In this document: one piece after another, positions 54,755-63,328 of the stretch
How positions within the stretch are numbered: the stretch's first letter is position 1
How the letters are laid out: the number at the start of each line of letters is the position of its first letter
Notes under the pieces: generated by a model
The model's database searches: none
What the model was told of the DNA's origin: nothing
The model's input: the letters and a program-made list of their open reading frames with translations, nothing else
Assembly (NCBI RefSeq): GCF_016863655.1
Contig: NZ_BOPH01000090.1
Coordinates: 1 to 64,000 of the forward strand
Source: Virgisporangium ochraceum
Lineage (GTDB): Bacteria > Actinomycetota > Actinomycetes > Mycobacteriales > Micromonosporaceae
Direction: 5' to 3'
Length of the DNA stretch: 64,000 nt
Made by a program: the position numbers and the translations under genes

Positions 54755-55513
54755 TCATGCCAGCAGCGTCGCGTCCTCCAGGACGAGTGGTGACCAGGCC
54801 GGCGCACCCGTGCGTCCATGCTTCGGATCGACCGCGACGAACCGGACGCCGCTGACCCGGGTGGTGGTGTGCCGGGCGTCCCAGTCCACGGTGGACCGGG
54901 CCCGGATCAGCTCCGGACAGGTCCAGGCCCGGCGCGTGTAGCTGACGATCGTCGAGTGGCCGTGTACCTGACCGAACGGCGGGGCGACCGGCCCGTCGAG
55001 CCAGGAGCGGTACAGGTGCGGCGCGGCCTCGGCCCACAGCGGTCCGCGGTCGTGCCAGAGCAGCGGCTCGGGCCGCGTGTTGAGCAGGTCGGCCGCGGTC
55101 GTGGCGGTGACCGGCTCGCCGAGTTCGCGCCAGGCGTCGACGGTGATGCCGGCGTGCGTCACGAGGAACTCCTCGCCGTCGGCGGTGCGCACCGCGCAGG
55201 CGACGCGCATCCGGTCGGTCAGCCACCACCGGCGCAGCAGGTCGGCGTCGTCGTCGCCGAGCGGTTCGGGCCAGAACCGCTCGCCGCCGAGGTACTGCCC
55301 CTCGTGGTTGCCGATGAGCTGGATCCACCGTCGCGGTGCGGCCGTCAGGCGCTCGGCCACCAGCGCCAGCACGCCCGCGCTGTCGGGTCCCCGGTCGACC
55401 AGGTCGCCCACCTGGACCACGATGGCGTCGGGGTCCTCCGTCGCGGGCAGAACCACCCGCCGCAGCTCGTCGGCGCACCCGCCGACGTCGCCGACGATGA
55501 CGATCCGGGTCAC
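54755..55513 (-). CDS. Metallophosphoesterase (PPP/ApaH-like)
   Basis: A 252-residue phosphatase with metal motifs GDVGGCADEL (GDxxG, His replaced by Gly), VQVGDLVDRGPDS (GDxxDRG) and LIGNHEGQYL (GNHE), plus VTHAG and VHGHS. These belong to the calcineurin-like PPP/ApaH group acting on phosphoproteins or dinucleoside polyphosphates. In the first motif the usual GDxHG His is replaced by GDVGG, which could weaken one metal site. The GTG start overlaps the upstream membrane protein stop as GTGA. Confidence 0.85.
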   Translation of the reverse strand: MTRIVIVGDVGGCADELRRVVLPATEDPDAIVVQVGDLVDRGPDSAGVLALVAERLTAAPRRWIQLIGNHEGQYLGGERFWPEPLGDDDADLLRRWWLTDRMRVACAVRTADGEEFLVTHAGITVDAWRELGEPVTATTAADLLNTRPEPLLWHDRGPLWAEAAPHLYRSWLDGPVAPPFGQVHGHSTIVSYTRRAWTCPELIRARSTVDWDARHTTTRVSGVRFVAVDPKHGRTGAPAWSPLVLEDATLLA

Positions 55514-56265
55514 GGGTGGCTCGGGTCGGGCCAGTAGTTCGGGACCGGTTGCAGCGCCTCGCGTACGCGGGCGGCCTCGGCCGCCGCGAGCGCCGTCGTC
55601 ACGGTCGCGGCCAGGACGGGCAGCGCCGTACCGAGCGCCGACGGCACGCCGCCGGCGTCTCCGTCGTTCTGGAAGACGAGCGTGTTGATGGCGAGCACCC
55701 AGGCCATCCAGATGGCCATCAGCGGCTGCAGGTACGGGTGCCCGTCGACGGCGTTGAACCAGTACTGGCTGATCAGGTAGATGCTGCGGAACGCGAACAC
55801 CAGGAACCACAGGCTGACGATGCCGCCGTACACCATGCCGTTGAGCGGGATGTGGTCGTCGTACCGGTCGAGCCTGCTCGCGCCGCCGGCGTTGAACAGC
55901 AGGAGGGCGGCCATCACCGTGACGAACACGCCCAGCGTCAGCGCCGGCCAGCGCAGCTGCCGCACGGCCGCGCCGCGCCCGCCCCGCCCGGCCAGCGCGA
56001 CGACGACACCCATGCACAGCAGCATGCTCGGGACCGCCAGCAGGCCGGTGAGCAGCAGGCTGTTGAGGAACGGCTCCAGCGCGAAATCGGAGAAGGCGCC
56101 GTAGTAGATGGCGATGCCGACCGTCATCACCAGGCCGGCGATCGCCCGGATCCGGCCGAGGACGCTCATCAGCGGATCCTCCGGCAGCAGCCGGTAGCGC
56201 GGTTTGAAGAGGAACGCCGCCGCTCCCCAGGGCAGCAGAACCATCGCCCACGACTGCCGTCTCAT
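55510..56265 (-). CDS. Multi-pass membrane protein, unknown function
   Basis: A 251-residue protein with about six membrane helices (AIAGLVMTVGIAIYYGAFSD; FLNSLLLTGLLAVPSMLLCM; ALTLGVFVTVMAALLLFNAG; GIVSLWFLVFAFRSIYLISQ). No family motif is recognised. The ATG at 56265 has GGGGGG just upstream. It is co-translated with the phosphoesterase gene. Confidence 0.8.
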   Translation of the reverse strand: MRRQSWAMVLLPWGAAAFLFKPRYRLLPEDPLMSVLGRIRAIAGLVMTVGIAIYYGAFSDFALEPFLNSLLLTGLLAVPSMLLCMGVVVALAGRGGRGAAVRQLRWPALTLGVFVTVMAALLLFNAGGASRLDRYDDHIPLNGMVYGGIVSLWFLVFAFRSIYLISQYWFNAVDGHPYLQPLMAIWMAWVLAINTLVFQNDGDAGGVPSALGTALPVLAATVTTALAAAEAARVREALQPVPNYWPDPSHP

Positions 56266-56324
56266 CGATACCCCCCGCGTATCAACCGCCGACGATACCC
56301 GGCTTCTGCGAGAAGCCGCCGGGG

Positions 56325-56662
56325 TTACCGCGGTGCCAGGTCCGCGCGGAGCAGGGCCAGGACGTGGTCGGCCCGGTCGGCCGCGCCGCGCCGCGCAGGG
56401 TCTCGGCGACGAAGTAGGGTCTCGGCGACGAAGGACTCGACGGGGAACGCGTCGCGGTACGTCCGATCGCGGTCCGCCGGCGTACTCGCGCGGTCCGCCG
56501 GTGGCCCCGTCGAGCGGCGCCGCGGCGGTCGCGTCGAGCAGGTCGCGCAGCACCGCCGGGTCGGGGAGTCCCGGGACGACGACCACGGTGTGCGACATGC
56601 CCCGGTGGACGGTCGCCGTGCCGAGGTCGAGGCCGGGCCACAGGTCCGCGACCGCGTCGGGA
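56325..56662 (-). pseudogene. Degraded coding remnant downstream of TetR gene
   Basis: Two adjoining frames carry protein-like sequence: DPDAVADLWPGLDLGTATVH with MSHTVVVVPGLPDPAVLRDL in one, and YRDAFPVESFVAETL with ADRADHVLALLRADLAPR in another, ending at the TAA near 56327. A 19-bp tandem duplication (56397-56434) adds a further shift. I cannot name the original gene. The region from 56266 to 56662 holds nothing else. Confidence 0.4.
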
Positions 56663-57310
56663 TCACGGGAGGACCACGGCGTGCAGGGCCCGCCGGACCC
56701 ACTCGCGGTAGCGGTCGAGGGGCCATCCGCGTTCGGCGACCAGCAGGCCGTACATCGCGAGGGAGTTCAGCGCCCAGATCGAGTCGCGGATCTCCGTGAA
56801 CCGGGCCGGATCGTCGTCGCCGAGGCGGTCGACCACGGTACGGGCCAGCATCGTGGCGCCGGCGAGGCGCTGCCCGTCGATGACGCGTACCAGTTCGGCG
56901 ATCTCGGGTTCGGCGTCGGCGGCGGCGTTGACCACCGCGAAGATCGGGTAGGCGCGCTCGGCGGTCGCGGCGTTGAGGTCCGCGAGCCGGTCGAGCACCT
57001 CGGCGGCGGTCGCGCCGTCGTGCACGTGCCGCATGGCGGGACGCTCGTGCAGCGGCACCTGGTCGGCGTCGCCGACGATCGTCGTCTCCGCCGCGGTCCG
57101 CAACACATTGACCTTGGACCGGTAGGCGCTGAACACGGTCGGAACCGAGACCCCGGCGGCGGCCGCGATCTGCGCCATCGAGGTACCGGCGTACCCGTGC
57201 TCGACGAACAGGCGCCGTGCGGTGTCGAGGATCCGGAGCCGGGTGGCCTCCGCCTGGGCGCGGCGGCCGGTGGAGTCGTAGGCGCGCCGCCCCTGTCGCT
57301 GACCGGACAT
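56663..57310 (-). CDS. TetR-family regulator
   Basis: A 215-residue repressor: ILDTARRLFVEHGYAGTSMA and IAAAAGVSVPTVFSAYRSKV form the HTH. It is divergent from an alpha/beta hydrolase gene with an unusually AT-rich 55-bp gap, so it probably controls that hydrolase and the following membrane gene. The ATG at 57310 is the natural start. Confidence 0.9.
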   Translation of the reverse strand: MSGQRQGRRAYDSTGRRAQAEATRLRILDTARRLFVEHGYAGTSMAQIAAAAGVSVPTVFSAYRSKVNVLRTAAETTIVGDADQVPLHERPAMRHVHDGATAAEVLDRLADLNAATAERAYPIFAVVNAAADAEPEIAELVRVIDGQRLAGATMLARTVVDRLGDDDPARFTEIRDSIWALNSLAMYGLLVAERGWPLDRYREWVRRALHAVVLP

Positions 57311-57365
57311 TGACTTACCTTACTCAATATTCGATAGAGTTCAAGTTAAAGGAAATGGGGAACCC
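57311..57365. promoter_or_regulatory. AT-rich divergent promoter between TetR and hydrolase genes
   Basis: The 55-bp gap is much richer in A and T than the surroundings and contains TTGACTT and AAGTTAA, and ACTC and GAGT, as imperfect mirrored pairs around AATATTCGATA. It is the only room for both promoters and the TetR operator. Confidence 0.55.
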
Positions 57366-58109
57366 ATGCTGCACCACCGGACCGCGGGCGAGGGCCCGCC
57401 GCTCCTGCTGATCCACGGCGCCGCCGAGGACGTCGACCTCCTGACGCCGCAGGCCGAGGCGTTCGCCGCCCGCGGCCGCCGGGTGATCTGGGCCGACCGT
57501 CGCGGCACGGGTCGCAGCCCGCGCGACCACTGGCCGTCCACCGTCGAGGCGCACGCCGACGACGCGGCCGACCTGCTCCGCGCGGAGAACGCCGCGCCCG
57601 CCACCGTGCTGGGCTTCAGTTCGGGGGGCATCGTCGCGCTCGCGCTGGCCGCCCGTCACCCCGATGCGGTGCGGGAGGCGATCGCCTGGGAGCCGCCGCT
57701 GATCAGCCTCGTCCCGGGCGGGACGGACCTCCACGCCGCGCTGTTGAAGCCGATCGAGGCGTACCTCGCCGAGCATCCCGGCGACTGGGCCGGTGGCTAC
57801 CGCGTCATGCTCGACACCCTGTCGGAGGGCCGGGCCGACCACGACGCCCCGGTGGTGCGGGCGATGCGCCGCAACGCCGAGGCGGCCCTCCGCGACGACG
57901 CCGTCGTCATCACCCGGTACACGGTCGAGCCGTCCGATGGCGGCATCGTGGCCGTCGGTGCCGCGCCCGCCCCGCTGCACGCCGCGATCGCGGCCGCGTT
58001 CGCCGAGATCACCGGCCGCGCCCCGCTGGTCGTTCCGGCGGCCGACGACCACGAGGTCTACCTGCACCGTCCCGCGGTGCTCGCCGACGCGTTGGCGTCC
58101 CGGTGGTGA
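57366..58109 (+). CDS. Alpha/beta hydrolase
   Basis: A 247-residue hydrolase with LLLIHGAAEDVDL (oxyanion HG), the nucleophile Ser in VLGFSSGGIVALALA and the catalytic His probably in AADDHEVYLH. The substrate is unknown (ester, lactone or similar). The ATG follows GGGGAA. It overlaps the next membrane gene's GTG by 4 bp and is controlled, by position, by the divergent TetR protein. Confidence 0.88.
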   Translation: MLHHRTAGEGPPLLLIHGAAEDVDLLTPQAEAFAARGRRVIWADRRGTGRSPRDHWPSTVEAHADDAADLLRAENAAPATVLGFSSGGIVALALAARHPDAVREAIAWEPPLISLVPGGTDLHAALLKPIEAYLAEHPGDWAGGYRVMLDTLSEGRADHDAPVVRAMRRNAEAALRDDAVVITRYTVEPSDGGIVAVGAAPAPLHAAIAAAFAEITGRAPLVVPAADDHEVYLHRPAVLADALASRW

Positions 58110-58966
58110 GGGCCGCGCCGTGGCTGGCCTGGCCGGTCGGCCTCGCCCTCGCGCTCGGGCACCTGCTCGGCGGCCTGCTGCCGGGTGTGGCGTTCGTCGT
58201 GGTCGATGCCGCCTACGTGCTCGCGGTGGTCGTCACGCTTCATCGGGGACGGTGGACGCGCGATCGCGCGGCCCTGGCGTTGCTCGGCGCCGGGGTGGGA
58301 ATCTTCGCGCTCGCGTCGCTGACCGGCGTGCCCACCGCGCGCCAGCCCACGGCGATGCTGCTGAACGCGGCGGTCCTGTTCGCCGCGGCGGTGGCGCTCG
58401 CGGTCGGCGCGGTCGCGTTGGCGCACCGGATGCCGGGCCTCCCGGCGCGGCTGGGGGTCACCGCGGTCGTGGTGGGCAGCGCCGGCTACCTGCTGAACCT
58501 GCTGGCCCGGTGGGCCGTGGTCCTGTCCGGTGCCGCGCCGTGGCAGGCGGCGGTGGAGGACCGGGCCTGGGTGGCGAACGTCTACCTGCGCGGCCTCGAC
58601 GGCGTGCCCGACACGATGTCGCTGCTGCTGGTGTGGCTCGACCTGATGCAGGTCGCCTACGTGGTGCTCACGTACGTCGGCTTCGCCGGGCTCGCGGTCG
58701 CGGCCGGTCGGGCGGGTGCGGTGTCCGGGTCGGCGGCCCGGGCGGTGGCCGCGGTCGGCGGGGTCGCGGCGGGTCTCACGGTGCTGTGCGCGGTGCTGGC
58801 GCCGGTGTCGGTGGTGGCGGCGGAGGCCGCGTTCGTGCTGACCATCCCCTTCATGTCGACGCTGGTTCCGGCCCTCCTCGCCTGTGCCCTCCTCACCCAC
58901 ACCCCGACAGCCGCGCCCTCGCTCGCGCGTGACCCGGCACGAACGAACATCATCCTGGGAAAATGA
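58106..58966 (+). CDS. Multi-pass membrane protein in operon with hydrolase
   Basis: A 286-residue protein with about seven or eight membrane helices (PVGLALALGHLLGGLLPGVA; FVVVDAAYVLAVVVTLHRG; AALALLGAGVGIFALASLTG and others). No family assigned. I chose GTG 58106, which overlaps the hydrolase stop; GTG 58103 is equivalent. Its last codons (TNIILGK) and TGA lie inside hairpin repeat A copy 3, so the natural C-terminus has been altered by the element. Confidence 0.78.
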   Translation: MRAAPWLAWPVGLALALGHLLGGLLPGVAFVVVDAAYVLAVVVTLHRGRWTRDRAALALLGAGVGIFALASLTGVPTARQPTAMLLNAAVLFAAAVALAVGAVALAHRMPGLPARLGVTAVVVGSAGYLLNLLARWAVVLSGAAPWQAAVEDRAWVANVYLRGLDGVPDTMSLLLVWLDLMQVAYVVLTYVGFAGLAVAAGRAGAVSGSAARAVAAVGGVAAGLTVLCAVLAPVSVVAAEAAFVLTIPFMSTLVPALLACALLTHTPTAAPSLARDPARTNIILGK

Positions 58967-58984
58967 TGTTCCTGGGCGCCCGGT
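58932..58984. repeat. Dispersed hairpin repeat, family A, copy 3
   Basis: A diverged copy: the inner stem GAACATCAT/ATGATGTTC is perfect, while the outer arms (ACCCGGCAC and GCGCCCGGT) have several mismatches. The TCG after the right arm is shared with the other copies. It provides the stop codon of the upstream membrane protein gene. Confidence 0.75.
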
Positions 58985-59029
58985 CGCCGGGGCGTTGACC
59001 CGCCCGCGCGGGGCAGGGAATCTGTATGC

Positions 59030-60271
<1,242 letters not shown>

Positions 60272-60284
60272 CCCCACCCCGCGG

Positions 60285-60321
60285 ACCCGGCCGCGTGCCC
60301 GGCCCACGCGGCCCGGCCGGG
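60285..60321. terminator. Terminator hairpin between P450 and Mrp genes
   Basis: ACCCGG...CCGCGTG pairs with CACGCGG...CCGGGT as a nested stem, between convergent genes. Confidence 0.6.
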
Positions 60322-60337
60322 TAGGGGGCGTGCCGCG

Positions 60338-61177
60338 TCACATGTCCGCCGCGGCCGCGCGCACCGCCGCGGCCGCCTCGCGGAGCGCGACCGCCCGGGG
60401 CGACTCCGGTGCCGTCACGACCACCGGTTCCGTTCCGCCGCTGCCGTCGGCCGCGACCACGCCCATCGGCACCGTGCCGAGCCGCGCGAGGCCCGCGGCC
60501 CAGACCGACCGTTCGTGCGCGACCGGCGGGAACACCTCCAGGCGGGTGTCGCAGCACGGGCAGGTCAGGCCGGCCATGTTCTCGATGCCGCCGAGGGCGG
60601 TCGCGCCCGCCGTCGACAGGGCGGCCAGCACCCGGCGGTTGTCGAGATGCGCCACGTCCTGCGGGGTCACCACGATCACCGCGCCGGCGGCCGGCAGCAG
60701 GCGGAACGTCTCCTGCACCACGTCGGACGTGCCGGGTGGGAGGTCGATGACCAGGACGTCGAGGTCGCCCCACTCGGTCGCGAAGACCAACTGGGCCAGC
60801 AGCGCGCCGGCGAGGCCCGCCATCAGCGTCACCGCCTGGTCCTCCGCGACGATGAAACCGCTCGACATCACCGTGACGCCGTACCGCTCCACCGGCTCCA
60901 GTGCCGCCTTCGCACCGGCCCGGGAGAGCATCCAGCCGCTCGACGGCGCGCTGCGGCGGAGTCCGACCATCAGCGGAATGTCGGGCGCGTGGAGGTCGGC
61001 GTCGAGCAGCCCCACGCGTGTGCCGTCGAGCCCGAGGGCGACGGCGAGGTTGAGCGCGACCGTCGACTTGCCCACCCCGCCCTTGCCGCTGCACACGGCG
61101 ATCACCACGGGTGCGGGTGGCGGTGGTCCCGGTGGGCGCGGGACCGGGGTTCCGGGGCGGAAAGGCGGAAGGGTCAC
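60338..61177 (-). CDS. Mrp/NBP35-type ATPase, Fe-S carrier-like
   Basis: A 279-residue P-loop protein. After a Pro-rich start (GTG 61177) it has VIAVCSGKGGVGKSTVALNL (deviant Walker A), LLDADLHAPDIPLMVG, DVLVIDLPPGTSDVVQETFR and a CPCC metal-binding pair. Mrp/ApbC proteins carry and transfer Fe-S clusters. The usual N-terminal DUF59 domain is absent, so this is the short form. Client proteins cannot be told from context. Confidence 0.9.
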   Translation of the reverse strand: MTLPPFRPGTPVPRPPGPPPPAPVVIAVCSGKGGVGKSTVALNLAVALGLDGTRVGLLDADLHAPDIPLMVGLRRSAPSSGWMLSRAGAKAALEPVERYGVTVMSSGFIVAEDQAVTLMAGLAGALLAQLVFATEWGDLDVLVIDLPPGTSDVVQETFRLLPAAGAVIVVTPQDVAHLDNRRVLAALSTAGATALGGIENMAGLTCPCCDTRLEVFPPVAHERSVWAAGLARLGTVPMGVVAADGSGGTEPVVVTAPESPRAVALREAAAAVRAAAADM

Positions 61178-61185
61178 AAGGCAGG

Positions 61186-61449
61186 CTAATCGACCAGCGG
61201 CCGCACCTCGACCCCGCCGTCGCGGGTGGCCGGGTCGGCCCGGGCGATCGCCAGCACCACGTCGAGGTCGGGTGCCTCGACGACGAAGAACCCCGCGGCC
61301 GCCGGGTGGCCGGCGTGGAACGGGCCGGCGCTCACGACGTCTCCCCGGATGGAGATCGCCGTGGCACCGAACGGGAACGCGAATCCCGCGAGCGTGAACA
61401 GCCTGATCGGGTCGGCGGACGAGTAGACGAGGATTGCGTACCGGGTCAT
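61186..61449 (-). CDS. YCII-related protein, short
   Basis: An 87-residue YCII-like protein: MTRYAILVYSSADP at the start, VSAGPFHAGHPAAAGFFVVE in the middle and DGGVEVRPLVD at the end. Family members are about 110-120 residues and have a His/Asp pair; the stretch between YSSADP and LAGFAFP is about 25 residues shorter than normal, so an in-frame internal deletion is likely. It lies 8 bp after the Mrp gene start, transcribed toward it in the same direction. Confidence 0.6.
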   Translation of the reverse strand: MTRYAILVYSSADPIRLFTLAGFAFPFGATAISIRGDVVSAGPFHAGHPAAAGFFVVEAPDLDVVLAIARADPATRDGGVEVRPLVD

Positions 61450-61489
61450 GCCATCCCGACGAGCGGTGCCGGAGCGATTCGACAGCGCC

Positions 61490-61825
61490 TCAGAAGCTCA
61501 CGGCGCCGACCTGCTTGACGTGCCGCAGCAGCGGCGCGGTCTCGACCCGTTCGACGCCGTCGAGCACACCGACCCGTTCGGTGAGGTAGCGGTGGAGCGC
61601 GGGCATGTCCTGGCAGACCACGGTCGCGACGACGTTGGTCTCCCCGGTGGTCGCCGCCGCGAAGACGATCTCCTCGTGTAACGCCAGCGCCCCGCCGATC
61701 CGCGCCAGCCGCGACGGCGACACCGCCATCCACAGCAGCACCCGGGCGTGGAAGCCGAGCCGGTCGGGGTCGACCTCGACGTCGAAGTAGACCGTGCCGG
61801 AGCCGGTCGGGCTGGTGTTGATCGG
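61490..61825 (-). pseudogene. Lrp/AsnC-family regulator remnant (C-terminal ligand domain)
   Basis: The frame ending at the TGA 61490-61492 encodes an Lrp/AsnC ligand-binding (RAM) domain: GTVYFDVEVDPDRLGFHARV, EIVFAAATTGETNVVATVVC and VGVLDGVERVETAPLL. The N-terminal HTH half expected in AsnC proteins is absent; upstream of about 61825 the sequence turns into an unrelated region on the other strand. No start codon with a ribosome site exists. Confidence 0.65.
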
Positions 61826-62114
61826 TGGCGGCGCCGCGTTGCAGGCGCGACTGGACCCGCACAGCGGCGGTTCGGCTGCTGCTGCCCGGCCTGGTACTGG
61901 CCGGGGTGGGTGTGGGTGCGTGCTGCCGACGCTGGCGTCGGCAGTGCTGGCCGCGGCGTTGGCGGCGGTCGCCGCGGTGCTGGTGCTGGCAACGGTGCGC
62001 ACCCCGGCCGCCGGCGGCACCGGGGCCACGGCGGGTGCCCCGGCCGGGGCCGGCGGGATTCGGACCGGGCGTTCGGACGCCGGGTCCGATCGCCGCCAGA
62101 CGGCCGGCACCTGA
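61825..62114 (+). pseudogene. Possible remnant of a membrane protein
   Basis: Two frames carry hydrophobic segments (DWTRTAAVRLLLPGLVLAGVG in one; VLPTLASAVLAAALAAVAAV in another), followed by a Gly/Ala-rich tail and a TGA near 62114. This could be a decayed PAP2-like or similar membrane gene. The support is weak. Confidence 0.25.
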
Positions 62115-62131
62115 CCGACCACGATTCGTGC

Positions 62132-62875
62132 ATGACCACAGCACTTCAGGACAAGGTCGCTCTCGTCACCGGCGGCAGCCGCGGAATCGGTGCGGCCATC
62201 GCGGTCCGGCTCGCCGCTGACGGTGCCGACGTCGCGTTCACCTACCGGGGCAGCCACGACCGCGCGTCGGACGTCGTCGAGCGGATCAAGGCGACCGGAC
62301 GCCGGGCGGTGGCGCTGGCCGCCGACAGCGCCGATCCGGTGGCGGTGCGCGACGCGGTGGAGCGGGCGGCCGGCGACCTCGGCCGGCTCGACGTCCTCGT
62401 GAACAACGCGGCCGTGTTCGCGGTGAAGCCGTTGGAGGAGACGGGCGTCGACGAGTTCGAGGAGGCGATGGCCGTGAACGTGCGGGCGGTGTTCGTCGCG
62501 ACGCAGGCGGCCGTGCCCCACATGGCGGCCGGCGGGAGGATCATCAGCATCGGCAGCAACGTGGCCGACCGCGCGGTGTTCCCGGGGTTGACCATGTACG
62601 CCACGAGCAAGGCGGCCCTCGTGGGTCTCACCAAGGCGCTCGGTCGCGAGCTCGGGCCGCGGGCGATCACGGTGAACCTGGTCGTGCCGGGCCCCACGGA
62701 CACCGACACCAACCCGGCCGACGGCCCCGCCGCGGCGACCATCAACGGGTTCACCGCGCTGGGCCGCTTCGCCGCCCCGGCCGAGGTCGCCGGCGTGGTC
62801 GCGTACCTGGCCCGCCCGGAGGCGGCCTACATCACCGGCGCCACCGTGCCGGTCGACGGCGGCTTCACGATCTAG
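62132..62875 (+). CDS. Short-chain dehydrogenase/reductase (SDR)
   Basis: A 247-residue NAD(P)-dependent oxidoreductase with the cofactor motif VALVTGGSRGIGAAIAVRLA, LVNNAAV, the catalytic Ser (ISIGSNV) and YATSK, and a C-terminus ITGATVPVDGGFTI. It is a classical FabG-like SDR. No clear ribosome site precedes ATG 62132, but it is the only start before the Rossmann motif. The substrate is unknown. Confidence 0.9.
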   Translation: MTTALQDKVALVTGGSRGIGAAIAVRLAADGADVAFTYRGSHDRASDVVERIKATGRRAVALAADSADPVAVRDAVERAAGDLGRLDVLVNNAAVFAVKPLEETGVDEFEEAMAVNVRAVFVATQAAVPHMAAGGRIISIGSNVADRAVFPGLTMYATSKAALVGLTKALGRELGPRAITVNLVVPGPTDTDTNPADGPAAATINGFTALGRFAAPAEVAGVVAYLARPEAAYITGATVPVDGGFTI

Positions 62876-62890
62876 CGCTCCGCGGAGAGG

Positions 62891-62941
62891 GCCGGCCGTC
62901 TCTGTCCACGGGGAGCCGGCTCTCCCCGCACGGCGGCCGGC
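62891..62941. terminator. Nested hairpin after SDR gene
   Basis: GCCGGCCG (62891-62898) pairs with CGGCCGGC (62934-62941) and CGGGGAG (62909-62915) with CTCCCCG (62922-62928). It sits between convergent SDR and VOC genes and would act in both directions. Confidence 0.6.
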
Positions 62942-63318
62942 TACCCGTGGTGGACCGCCTCGACGTTGTGGCCGTCGGGATCGCGGAGGAAGACCGCGTA
63001 GTAGCCGGGGTGGTACTCGGGCCACTCGCGGGGTGCGTGGAGGACCTCCGTACCCGCGGCCACAGCGGCCTCGTGGACCGCGTCGACCGCGGCGCGGCTG
63101 GGGGCGCGGAACGCGATGTGCAGCTCGCGCGTCTCCGGGCCGGGGGCCGGCCCGAGCCAGAAGTCGGGGCTGCCGTCGGCCAGGGAGAGCCCGATGGCGA
63201 AGGAGTCGCCGCTCGGGAAGCGCATCGCCTCGCGCATTCCGAGCGGTGCGAAGGTGCGTACGTAGAACTCCAGCGAGCCGAGCACGTTGGCCACCTGGAT
63301 ACCGAGATGATCGAGCAT
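62941..63318 (-). CDS. Glyoxalase/VOC-family protein
   Basis: A 125-residue vicinal-oxygen-chelate fold protein: MLDHLGIQVANVLGSLEFYV at the start, ELHIAFRAPSRAAVDAVHEA, HPGYYAVFLRDPDGHNVEAV at the end. The first His and the final Glu are usual metal ligands. Function ranges from detoxification to resistance; no specific substrate can be named. Confidence 0.88.
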   Translation of the reverse strand: MLDHLGIQVANVLGSLEFYVRTFAPLGMREAMRFPSGDSFAIGLSLADGSPDFWLGPAPGPETRELHIAFRAPSRAAVDAVHEAAVAAGTEVLHAPREWPEYHPGYYAVFLRDPDGHNVEAVHHG

Positions 63319-63328
63319 GCCCGTGACG

